A DNA stretch of 64,000 nucleotides from Cladorhizidae sp. MBARI D1340-BT2. Lineage: Eukaryota > Porifera > Demospongiae > Poecilosclerida > Cladorhizidae. Within the stretch, counting starts at the first letter, position 1. Each line of letters opens with the position of its first letter. The DNA lies in NCBI GenBank assembly GCA_028752905.1, contig JAQNBH010000006.1:27807008-27871007 (forward strand). Reading direction: 5' to 3'. The notes under the pieces are model-generated. The model worked only from the letters and a program-made list of their open reading frames with translations, had not been told where the DNA came from and searched no databases. Positions 54,108 through 64,000 of the stretch are shown here, piece by piece. The position numbers and the translations under genes were made by a program.

Positions 54108-56569
54108 CTTATCATGGGCGTACGCAGGTGGGTTACTGGGAGTTCTGCAGAACCCCCCTTTCATTTTAATGATATTCATTGGAATCTGTTTGTGTGTGTT
54201 TTGCCCTCTCAGATTTCATTTCAGGCACTGGCACACTTCATTAATATAATTTTAATTATACATAGGTACATTGATAGTGTTAAATAATGTGGAAACAATA
54301 TTACAATAACTTAGGGCTAGGCCTAGCCCTAGCTCTAGCCCTTGAAGATGGGGAAGGGGAAAATGAGAACCCAACGAATGTACTTTCTAAAGAAAGCCCA
54401 CAAACCCCTCATGCAAATAAGACCAATCTGCTCAGGGTGCTCGGGTCCCACCGAGGGGCTGTCTGGTTGGTTGGACTTTGTCCTTCGACCGGTTAATGAG
54501 CTAATCATTGCACAGTTACACATCATGCACATGTAGTGAGCATTAATAGTAGTTGTGGAACTAATGAGCTACAACTCTGCCATGAAGAGGCAACGACAAA
54601 ATATGGACATCAGGTCATTTTCAAAATAACAGCCATTGAGGATGAAGATAAGAGAAATTATTGCTAGCTATTTAGTTTGAAGCCTGTACACTTGTTAAAC
54701 CAATCTCATTTATTCAGATTCTAGTGAACCTCAGTCTGATCTGGATCATTCTGAAATCAGTACCACTCTGGAAAGCTGACATGAAGATGAAGTTCCTGTA
54801 GTTAATGAATGCTCAAGTGGAAGTGCCGAAGTACCAGAATTGTATGTTTATTATCTGCAAATAGGTCTATTGATGATGCTGCTTGTTTAATAAATGATCT
54901 TTCTAGTGGTGCTAGATACCCTTTCTTATGCCACGATGTACAATTGCCTAGTGTCCTTACTGGCACCTTATTAAATAGCTATCACCAAAAGTTTAACATA
55001 TTGTGGCTCAGTAAATATCCTTGGCTAGTCTACAGTTCTAAGGTAGATGGTATATTTTGTCCGCCTTGTGCCCTGTTTCTTCCATCTAGCCAACGTAAAG
55101 ATAAAGGTTACCTGGTAATTAAGCCTTTTTCTAACTGGATCAAGATGAGTTGCACTTTGAGTAATCATGTGAAGCTTCAATACCATCGTGATTGTTTGCA
55201 GCAAGCATATGCACAATTCAAAATCCAGCATCACGAGTAGATCTAATGACAAGCACTGCTGTTCAAAAGGAAATTAGTGAAAAAAGGCAATACTGAGGCA
55301 AAATGTTTGAGCAATTCTTTTTTTAGGCAAACAGGGTATTGCATTTCGTGGAAAGTTAGAGGATGTTGCATCGTCAAAGAATCCTGGAAACTTTTTAGCA
55401 CTGCTAAAATCTTTTGCGGGCACAGACAGTATTTTATATGAGCATCTTTATTGTACCAAGGCAAAGAATGCAACACACTTATCACCAAGAAATTTTTTTT
55501 TTTGATAAAAATGGAAATGAAACACAAATGTGCACTATAAACATTTATAGGATCCTATAAATGATTCCATGTATAATACAAAACATACTAACCCAACACT
55601 GGCAGAGATGCAGAGGCAGTATGAAACCTTGACAGTAATTAGCTATCTGACTCAAAATGTAATTATTAATATTATAGGCTATGATATGATTCTTGCCAAA
55701 ACAATATCTGAGATAAAAGAAGCAAAATATTTTTCTGATGAGGTTTCATGTCACAATGTAGAGCATTTGCACATATGCCTTCACTTTGTTGATGGCCATG
55801 GTGACATTCGAGAAGAGTTTGTTTCATTTGTAAAACTTGAGAGAGTCCGAACAGCTGATGTAGCAAATGCCATTATACAGACCTTGGAGGGGCTTGGCCT
55901 ATCACTGAGTGATTTGCGAGGGCAAGTGTACGATGGGGCCTCAATGATGAGTGGGGAGATAGCTGGTGTGCAGGCATTACTTCGAGAGTAGCATCCCAAG
56001 GCATTGTACACCCATTGTGCAAGTCATTCCATAAGCTGGCTATCATAAGTTCCTGTTCTGTTCCACCTATAAGGAACTGTGTAGATCAGATAAAAGGTTT
56101 CACATTATGGATTATGGATTCAGCTAAAAGAGAGTGCCTCCTTAAAGCAATCATTCAGAAGAGGTCTCAGATTGGCACAAAGCAGTCTTCAATAATCAAC
56201 GTTTGCATTACTCGATGGGTAGCAGTGGCGTAGGAACAGGGGGGGCCAGCGGGGCCAGGGCCCCCCTAATTTTTATAAATTAACATTACAATGTAGAGCT
56301 GTACCATTTTACACTGACCTTCTGTGTATAAAGCACTTGACTTTAACATAATTATGAGATTGGCATGCACTGCCATGATGAGGTCATTTTATGATGTGGT
56401 TATGGCTTTCATTTACAGCTGGTTAGGTGCTCACAGATCTCAATCTTCAAAAGATCAATGAATTTCTCACTTGCTTGACCTTTGCATGATCTAATGCATG
56501 AGTGACCTATGACCCATGCTTGACCTCATGTTTTAGACAGTGTATGCCACTGAGTCATAGTGTTTCAAG

Positions 56570-59140
56570 ATGTCACAGAAGAAACTTGGAAGTTATTTAA
56601 AATTAGCTTCCCAATCTCAATCTCCTAACTTGGAATCTCAGGGAGACAAAGGTACAGTTGAACACAGCCAGCTAATTCTTTTGATAGCAATCTGTTTAAA
56701 ATTAGCTTCCCAATCTCAATCTCCTAACTTGGAATCTCAGGGAGACAAAGGTACAGTTGAACACAGCCAGCTAATTCTTTTGATAGCAATCTGTCAAAAT
56801 CTAGGTGCCACCTGTGAAGCTGATACTGTTTCATGGAAGAAACTTGAAAGATCAGCTTCTCAATCTGAATGTCAAGATGACAGAGGTATTCTACTAGGGT
56901 TATGAATACACACAGCTGGCTAAATATTTTTATAAAATCAAATCTAGGTGGCACTTGTGACTCTGGTACTGAATGATGTAATGGTGAACCAGGCCCACAT
57001 GACTGTCAGTGTCAATGTTGTATTGACTTGACCACTCCTAATCAACCATCTGATGTTTCAGAGTCAGTAACCTTCTACACTGATAAGAAAAGCGGCCCTA
57101 AAAAATCACATTTAAGGCGAATACAACCATGTTGGTATAAACTGTACCCCTGGATTACAGTTTGTACATCCAAACACAGAGTTTTCTGCGTACATTGTCG
57201 TAATGCCAATTATCAAGGTTTATTTACCTTTCTTAACTATCAAAAATCAGAATTTATTACTGAAGGGTTTGAAAATTGGAAGAAAGCCCTTCAAAAGTTT
57301 AGGGAGCATGAGAGCACAGAGAAGCTTTGCTAAAATTGGCTGCTTCCAATACTCAGACCCTAGGAGTTGGTGCAAAGTTAGCTACTCAGCATGCTACCAA
57401 CCAAAAGCATCACAGATTTATGTTGATGAAACTTCTTACTAGCATTCAATATCTAGTACGACAGGGGCTTCCTCTTCGAGGGCACAAAGAAGATAATGAC
57501 AATTTTGAAGGTAATTTATACCAACTTTTGCTGCTCTTAACTAAAGATTGTGAGGATATGAAAACATGGATTCAAAAAAGGGAGTATATTTCTCCTGATA
57601 TAATTAATGAACTTATAAATATTATGGGCCAAAATGTTTTGAGAACAATACTGGCAGATATTAAGACTGCTTTGTGGTTTGCTATTAGAGCTGATGAGGC
57701 TACCCATGTTTCACATCCTGAACAGATGTCTCTCTCAATTCGATGGGTGGATGATATTTATCACATCCATGAAGACACTATAGGTCTTATTCAATTGCCA
57801 AATACCAAGGCAGAAACCAGCTATTAAAGATGTCTTAATCAGATGTTCATTGCAGTGCCGTGGACAGGCTTTTGTTGGTGCATCAAATATGAGTGGCATA
57901 CGAAATGGTGTACAAGCATTGGTTAAAAAGGAGACAAATCAAGCGCTTTATGTTCACTGTTTGGCCCACAGTTTGAATTTGTGCTTAAAAGATGTCACCA
58001 AAAATTGCAAATTTATGAGAGATATCATGGGTTTTATTCATGATTTAGTTCAGTTAATACGATTTCTCCAAAGTGGCTATCTTTGTTTGATTCTTTAAGA
58101 AAAGCTGTAAGCATTAACACTGGAGAAATTATGCCTTCATTAAGATTGCTTTGCCCAACTCGATGGACCATAAGACATACATCAATAGATAGTATCCTAA
58201 AGAATTATGAGATCTTACAATCTGCTTTAGAAGAGATTGAAAGTGGCAATGATGAGTATGCAGCAAAGGGTAGTGGACTTTTGACATCCATGCAGACGTT
58301 TGATACTTTATTTGCTTTAAAACTTGCTTACCTGATTTTTTCGGCAGCGAACAGCTTTCATGCAATCTCCAAGCAAAGAATACAACAGCATTGCGTGGGG
58401 CTGATCTTCTTTGTTCACATTTAAACTCTATGAGAACTGAGGAAAAGATCAAGTTCAATACATTTTATGATCAAGTTCTCCAGGAGTCCGCCACTTTGAC
58501 TGATGAGCCAGATCTTCCATGGGGAAGGAAACATCCACGAAGATTTGATGATGGAGCAAGCCCTCATATGTATCAATCCCCCAGAGATATGCATAGACAT
58601 GCATATTTTGAAAGTTCTTGAAGTAGTTGTTGGTGAGGTAAAAAGAAGGTTTGATCAGGCTGATCTCTATGTCATGAAAGATATAGAAGCCATTTGACTA
58701 AAAGCTGCTAATGGTGAAAACTTCATAGTACCAGATGATGTAAAGAAGTTTTTGAACAAAGATGTTGATCAAGACCAGTTGATGATTCACCTTTCAATGC
58801 TTCCTGATGCCATCAAAACTGCACGTTCGACTTGTGCTGTTACAAAAATAACAAGCATACGAACTATTACAGATGCTATGAATCAATCAGAAATCTATAA
58901 AGGCATGTTGGGTGAAGTTGATAACTCTTAAAACTGTATTTCACTCCAGTTACCTCTGCCACAGCAGAACGTTCGTTTTCATCTTTACGTAGAATAAAAA
59001 ACATACTTGAGAAATTCAATGACCCACTGCAGACTGAATAACTTCACTCAAAAACTGATTCACTTGACTTATGAGAGATAGCGGAACAATTTATATCTGT
59101 TAACACAAGGAGAAGGAACTATTTTGGATTTTTTTGGTAA
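56570..59140 (+). pseudogene. hAT transposase of the inner element
   Basis: Starts MSQKKLGSYLKLASQSQSPN, the KKLGSYF-like opening common in this group. A 99-base in-frame duplication follows. Then a TTF-type finger WYKLYPWITVCTSKHRVFCV, with CVHC and the later His region HESTEKLC, then DUF4371 blocks ISPDIINELINIMGQNVLRT and FAIRADEATHVSHPEQMSLS (family ADExxDxsxxEQ). Next come CRGQAFVGASNMSGIRNGVQ, YVHCLAHSLNLCLKD and LLCPTRWTIRHTS. The C-terminal domain reads PVTSATAERSFSSLRRIKNI at about 58956-59015. The RADEAT acidic residues, the CxGQxxDGAxxMSG region (here FVGASNMSG, so the Asp is replaced by Val) and the ERSFS motif are all locatable. Frame changes at about 57330, 57825, 58080, 58400 and 58620, plus stops. 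Non-functional, but complete in outline. Confidence 0.88.
56596..56793 (+). repeat. Exact 99-base tandem duplication, in frame
   Basis: 56596-56694 is repeated at 56695-56793 with no differences noticed. Being a multiple of three, it adds 33 residues without changing frame. Confidence 0.93.
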
Positions 59141-60400
59141 TAATTATAATATTGTATTCTTATTATTGTAAAACATAGTCATTGCCAATTATATAATCAC
59201 TAAAAAATCATCCACATCTCTAATATTTAAGGTTACTAATGTGGGCCCCCCTAACCAAATGATCTTCCTACGCCACTGGGTAGAGAACATCAATGGCTGG
59301 GAGCATTTCTGTCTATATCATCCTTTTCTAATTGAAATGTGTGAGATAGTACTGTATGGAAATAGTGAATTTCTGAACTTTAAAGATGGTTGGACTACTG
59401 ATGATAAGAAAAATGCTCTTGCATACATGAAAACATTGGAGTCCTTTGCTTGTATTCCCTAGTTACTCTCTTTAGGTCTATTAAAGAAGCTGTTGTTAAA
59501 ATACAAGGAAAGTGCCAAGACCTTACCTCTGGAGTGACAATAGTACAAGACTGTTGCAATGAATTTAAAAGAGAGAGAGCAGATGTTGATAATTTTTTAC
59601 TGCGTATCTTTCGGCATTGTTCTAGATGGGCAGTTCAGTCCAATATAACTATTTCGATGCCACGCATCGTCTGAATCCACTAATTCAGTTGAGGATTATT
59701 TTAAATGGGCTGTAGTCATCCCTTTTCTTGACCACATTATACATCAAGATTTACTAAGCATACCAACCAGGTAGCTTCATTGCAATATCTCTTGTCCATC
59801 CATGTCACTACTTCATCCTTTTATTAATATTGAACCTGCTGTTACTTTCTATTCTGAAGATCTACCAAATGTGAGTATACATGATGAAGAGTTACATCGC
59901 TGGAAGTCAAGGTGGCTACAAATTTAACCAGATGAGCGTCCTCAAACTCTGAGTGAATCTCTTAAACTCTGCTGCCCCAAAATCCTTCCAAATGTCCCAT
60001 TTGAACCTTTTTGCTACACTCGTACTCAGTTCTCGTACTTGTGAATGATCTGCTTCCACACTTCGATGTTTAAACAAATGAGGAAAGACTCAGTGCCTTA
60101 GCTGGAATGGATCGATACTGTTGCAAACTTTACGTAGAACAACATCCACGAAGAATTCAATGTTAGCTTATTATTTCAGTAATTGTGTCTGTATATTTTT
60201 GAAGGTTGCTTAATAAAAATCATCTCTGTAATATTTTTGGAGTTTCCACGATTTGTGCTGGATGAGGCTTTGTGCTGGATGGGGCATATATATTTCCCTC
60301 TTGTACTATATATCCTCACTATGGCTTTCAGCCACATGATCCACATCCGACATATATACATAAGCCGCCTTTTCTAAAGTCTGGGTATGCCCCTGCTTAT

Positions 60401-60857
60401 AAGCTTCTTAAACTAGCCTTATTCCTACTAAGACTGCTTCTCAGGCTCTTCTACTTGGCACACTTGTAGATCTTGGATAGATAACCAATTATATCAACAC
60501 AGCTCTGGGCTACTTTCTGGGAAAGTAAATTGGATGATTTTACCAAAAAACATTTATGGATCAGCTATCTTTTAAACAACCTCCTACTAGGTTGCTTCTA
60601 TCACATTCCAAGATGCTTCCTGGCATGTTTCATGTGGTATTATTGTCCTCCTGAAAAAATCAATTTCACACTTGGGAAACTATAGTGTCCCCAGAAGATG
60701 CAATGCTTTACAAGTGGGTACTGAGCAGCTGCTTGCTTTACAGCTGTACTCTAAGTTCTTTAGATAGAAGAGCTATTGATTTAGTTAAGAGCTTTGTAAA
60801 GTTTGGCGTTATCAGATTACAACAGATAGCAAATTTAATTAAATATTGTGGGGTGTA
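60401..60857. other. Non-coding stretch
   Basis: Nothing recognised. It may include the left end of the piggyBac relic that follows. Confidence 0.4.
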
Positions 60858-60860
60858 ACT

Positions 60861-61710
60861 ATGGCTAAATATTGTGATACAGATAAAGTGCTGTGTATGT
60901 TGGATGATGAGAGTGATGATGATTTTGATGGCTTCATAGTGAAGAATTATAATGAGGATTATGAGGATGTTGGAGTTTGTGAGGTAGCTGATAGTGTTAG
61001 TGATGGCGTAGTTGGTGGTGAGTGTAGCTAAAGTGGTAGCAGTTCTGGTGCCAGTACTTCTTGTTCCAGTTCTTCCATCTCCTTTAGCCAGGCATCTGGG
61101 TGCACTGTTGACATGGAAGGAAAAGAGCCTTTGGAGTTTGCTCAGCTTTTTCTGGACGACAATATCCTGAGGAGAGTTGTGAACGAAACAAATTTGTATG
61201 CTGAGTAATTCATGGCTGGAAATAAAGACTTACCTCTTCGATAAATAGTCAGAGAGTGGAAAAGGTGCTCAGTCAGTGAAATGGTGAAGTTTCTTGCCCT
61301 TTATTGCCATGAGCATGGATAATAAGCATCGGATTGAGGACTATTGGTGCAAGAAATGGCACTTCACCACGTCATGCTTCTCCTCTATCATGGCGGGAGA
61401 CCGATTTTGTCTCGCGCTTCTTTCACCTAAATGATGGAGAGAAGATGTACCTAGGGGTCGGCCATGATATGATGCCCTGTTCAAAATACGGCCACTTATG
61501 GAGCATTTACTAGACAAATTCAAAACCTTTTAACAGCTGGGGAGAGAAATATCTGTCAATGAATCAATGATAGGCTTCAAGGGACGGCTGTGGTTTATTC
61601 AGTACATGCAAATGAAGCCTATCAAGTGGGGCATGAAAGCCTACGTCCTGGCAGACGGCTCCAGTGGATATATGTACAGTTGGAAGCTCTATACTGGTGA
61701 GGAAACTGTA
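60861..61710 (+). pseudogene. piggyBac-like transposase, N-terminal and catalytic-core relic
   Basis: ATG at 60861 opens an acidic N-terminus: MLDDESDDDFDGFIVKNYNE, a stop, then a Ser-rich linker. EPLEFAQLFLDDNILRRVVN then ETNLYAE begins the piggyBac domain. Later frames read WHFTTSCFSSIMAGDRFCLA, ALFKIRPLMEHLLDKF, EISVNESMIGFKGRLWFIQY and KPIKWGMKAYVLADGSSGYM, ending YSWKLYTGEET. The family has SxDExMxxFKGR; here SVNESM, so the first catalytic Asp is Asn. The second (ADGSSGY) is present. The third catalytic region and the Cys-rich end are missing. Several stops and frame changes. Confidence 0.82.
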
Positions 61711-62654
61711 TAATAGTACAGAGGTGTGTTTTTTTACAAATTTTCAGCCTTCATCAAGACTTGCCATTTATGTTGCTGTCAGGCTGTCAGTCAGTATCTA
61801 ATAAAACTCCCCCTCCCCCTTTTCATTTTCATTCAGCAGGAAAGTGAGCCACAGAATGAACCGTATCTCATAGAAAATTGGATGGATTGAAAAAGTAATC
61901 ATTCATTTTGAAGAGCAAAGAGAGAGCATTCAAATGATATAACAATTATATACTATGGACAAAAATTGAGTGTGCAAAACTGTGAATAATGTCGGGAATA
62001 CACATTTCTTTGGATCATGAGAAAATAATGTTCAAAATACAAGACTCCAGGGGCAGGGGTAGATCCAGGGTGGTTGTAAACCCCTCATTTTGCTCTTGCT
62101 CTTCACCATCATTCTTGCACTCTTTCATCAGCAACACACATACTCACCAGAAATAGAGTGCCTGAGCAGGGTTGACACAGGAGCAGGCAGGCCTGTGATA
62201 GCCAGCGCTAGGGAAGGACCAGCTAGAGAAACCATCTGAAGGTAAAGGGTGGAGCATAAAGAGTAAAGCCATTAATACTATAGTTCCAAACTTCCAGCAT
62301 CATTTGAGTCTTCAGCTTCTAGATATCTCTTCTTCTCCCTCGATTCTAACCCAGAAGATCCTTCGTAACTCTTCACGACTCCATACTTTCATCTTTCCAG
62401 AGCTTTTGTTTGCATTATTCTTGACATGGAATTAATAATGCTAACAAGTAAATAGCAGTACCAATGTGGGTGTGTGTTAGTTGGTGTCAAACCAGTGGCC
62501 ACAAAACCCGAACATAAGGTCCGGTGAAACTGAAAAAGTCCTCAAATAGAGTTTTGAAAGCCCACTTCCAAGGAGGTGAGAAAAACGAACATGAAAATGA
62601 AATGAACCGACTCGCCTAAAAAAAGCCAATCTTATGGTCTCTTTATTTAATTCA
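61711..62654. other. Non-coding stretch
   Basis: No gene recognised. CAGGGGCAGGGGTAGATCCA at about 62050 resembles a hAT left end, but no right end was found. Confidence 0.4.
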
Positions 62655-62775
62655 AAATTAGTTCATTTTAGTTGACTTGTCATGTCAATTTTAGTTGAAT
62701 TGTTTAGTTAAACTGTCATTTCAAATTTATTTGAATTAATTAGTTAACTTGTCACATCAAATTTAATTGAACCCC
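62655..62775. repeat. Degenerate tandem repeat of about 45 bases
   Basis: Three units with TTTAGTTxAxTTGTCATxTCAAxTTTAxTTGAAT. Confidence 0.7.
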
Positions 62776-63339
62776 ACTGGTCGTATACCTAACCATACAC
62801 ATGAGGCAATCCTAGGTCTATGATTGGTTGCCATGGATATGGGGCAGCGACATGATTGGTGACAGAGACAGCTAATAAGTGTTATGTTAGTAAACATTGC
62901 AGAGAGTGGAAGTTGCTGCATGCAACCAAAGAAGGCTGGTAGAAGAATAATTTTGATGCAAAATTCATAATTTGCAAGAGATTATTAATGTTACTTTCTG
63001 TGATGGTACTCACGAAAAAAAGTTAGATCTTTTCTTATGTCTGGGCATTTGTGAGACGAGTTCCAAATGGAAGTTTTAGACTTTCCCAGAAGATGTCTGA
63101 AACTTGAGAAGTCTTGAGTTGCCCTAACTATGAAGTATTTTGCATGCACTAGAATAAATTTAAAGTAGTATAGTTTAATATTTGCTATACATTCTCATCA
63201 CCTCACTTGCCATATGGTATATAGTGAGAATATGCTCTTGGGAATAAAATTCCCCCCATAAAATATCCTGTATTGCTGTGCACATATTCAACATATCTGA
63301 CCATGCGCCCTAAGAGTTTCTCCATTGTGGTTATGATGT
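62776..63339. other. Non-coding stretch
   Basis: Nothing recognised. Confidence 0.4.
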
Positions 63340-63500
63340 TTGGAAGCTAGCTACATAACTAACATAAGAGCAGCAAGATACTCATTAGGAAAATGTGGAC
63401 AGCTACAGACATTTGCAGCTATAAACAGGCCTGGTTATGCTAGTAAACCTCCTGCCGCAATGTTCTGTGAAACACATTACCCTAATTTTGAAGCTTATTA
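63340..63500 (+). repeat. Dispersed repeat, plus copy (partner 52200-52370)
   Basis: Shares AGAGCAGCAAGATACTCATT and GCCTGGTTATGCTAxTA-type blocks with the reverse complement of 52200-52345. Confidence 0.75.
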
Positions 63501-64000
63501 CACATGCTTCATAAGCTGATATTTATTTCAAGAGCAGCACTTCATAATCGACCATATGGATGTTAACGACATGTATACTAAACAACTTTTGGTGAAATAA
63601 AACATGAGAGGCAACTCAACCAGAGTTTAGAGCTGGCACAACAGTGACATCCAACAACAGTAGAGAATTGGTCAACAAGGCATGAAAGATTGTGATCGAG
63701 CTTCAGGACATGCAATGCATAATTCTGATGGTGAAAGCAGTTAATATCAAGGAAAAGAAATTCATGCATACATCCAAGCATAGTTGAGATCTTAGAGCAG
63801 TGAAAGCATTGTGAAGAGAGGTCAATTCAGAGTCTACCTTGCTTTATAGCTATAATAGTTACCGAGCTATGACTTTCCTGGAGCAGTTTAATGCTTTCCT
63901 GCAGAGAGTGGAGATGCACATAAAGAGCCTATTGATTATCCATAGAGATATAGATATTACTCGTAGTATTTTGTACTATTACATTGTGTTCATCCATGTT
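63501..64000. other. Non-coding stretch to the window end
   Basis: Nothing recognised. Confidence 0.4.

Larger units (their letters stand above)
56223..59278 (+). mobile_element. Inner hAT element with 5-base target duplication
   Basis: Perfect 14-base inverted ends CAGTGGCGTAGGAA. Both sides carry GGTAG (56218-56222 and 59279-59283). The match could be read as TGGGTAG if the right end is taken two bases shorter. Size 3,056 bases. It lies inside the outer hAT transposase, and removing it with one GGTAG restores that frame across the site. Confidence 0.9.
54710..60150 (+). pseudogene. hAT transposase (TTF finger, DUF4371, hAT C-terminal), split by an insertion
   Basis: In order: ACLINDLSSGARYPFLCHDV; a TTF-type zinc finger region SKYPWLVYSSKVDGIFCPPC and LSNHVKLQYHRDC; then in other frames KQGIAFRGKLEDVASSKNPG and LYCTKAKNATHLSPRN; then QNVIINIIGYDMILAKTISE, FSDEVSCHNVEHLHICLHFV, LSDLRGQVYDGASMMSGEIA and TRWVA at the insertion point. 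It resumes at 59279 with VENINGWEHFCLYHPFLIEM and continues through SVEDYFKWAVVIPFLDHI to LCCPKILPNVPFEP and a weak C-terminal dimerisation region near 60080. DEVSCHN corresponds to the first acidic site (family ADExxDxxN) and YDGAxxMSG to the second region. Many frameshifts and stops. Related to the ZMYM6/THAP12-type hAT proteins. Confidence 0.82.
54113..60395 (+). mobile_element. Outer hAT element with 5-base target duplication
   Basis: The ends are CATGGGCGTACGCAGG and the inverse of CAGGGGCATACCCAGA. Both sides carry CTTAT (54108-54112 and 60396-60400). It contains a decayed hAT transposase gene that is split by a second hAT element at 56223-59278. Without that insert it is about 3.2 kb, a normal size for the group. 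Confidence 0.85.

Noticed and set aside
62045..62280. hAT element starting CAGGGGCAGGGGTAG
   Set aside because: No matching right end or target duplication was found before the window end.

Overview
This is eukaryotic, almost certainly animal, DNA. Coding remnants are split by short GT-AG introns (59 and 70 bases in one transposase gene). The sequence is AT-rich with little intact coding sequence. Host-gene relics match metazoan families: SAMD3-like, FTSJ3/SPB1 and COBW/ZNG1. The mobile elements (Merlin, piggyBac, hAT, Penelope-like, Gmr1-order Ty3/gypsy) are a mixture common in aquatic invertebrates. A sponge or another early-branching marine animal is my guess, not something the sequence proves. 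I see no rRNA, no functional tRNA, no CRISPR array and no intact operon-like gene set.

Layout: 1-6 kb holds a MITE-like element with 52-base inverted ends, a 15-base pyrimidine minisatellite and a frameshifted SAM-domain (SAMD3-like) gene. 6-12.6 kb holds degenerate repeats, an internally deleted piggyBac transposase, a Ty3/gypsy integrase scrap joined to a tRNA-Leu primer site, a ~490-base GTAG microsatellite, a ~178-base satellite and a Penelope-like remnant with hammerhead-like motifs. 12.8-17.4 kb holds a foldback and an FTSJ3-like methyltransferase pseudogene on the minus strand. 20.2-22.8 kb holds a DDE transposase pseudogene split by a TTAA-flanked piggyBac derivative. 23-26.1 kb holds a LINE on the minus strand and a COBW GTPase pseudogene on the plus strand.

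32.4-37.2 kb is a decayed but nearly full-length LTR retrotransposon with both LTRs, primer site and purine tract. Its integrase remnant lies upstream of the reverse transcriptase (Gmr1-type order). 38.7-41.3 kb is a 32-base minisatellite into which a solo LTR inserted, after which a 1,073-base block was duplicated. 43.4-48.5 kb is a degenerate minisatellite split by a non-autonomous hAT (8-base target duplication) and by a hAT with a 5-base duplication, which itself hosts a Merlin element. 49.6-50.35 kb is a large foldback hairpin with relatives elsewhere. 54.1-60.4 kb is a hAT element with 5-base target duplication carrying a second such hAT inside its transposase gene. 60.8-61.7 kb is another piggyBac transposase relic.

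The coding remnants do not form a working pathway. The window reads as a transposon graveyard with layered insertions whose order can be reconstructed: piggyBac after the DDE transposase, hAT inside hAT, Merlin inside hAT, and solo LTR inside minisatellite before duplication.
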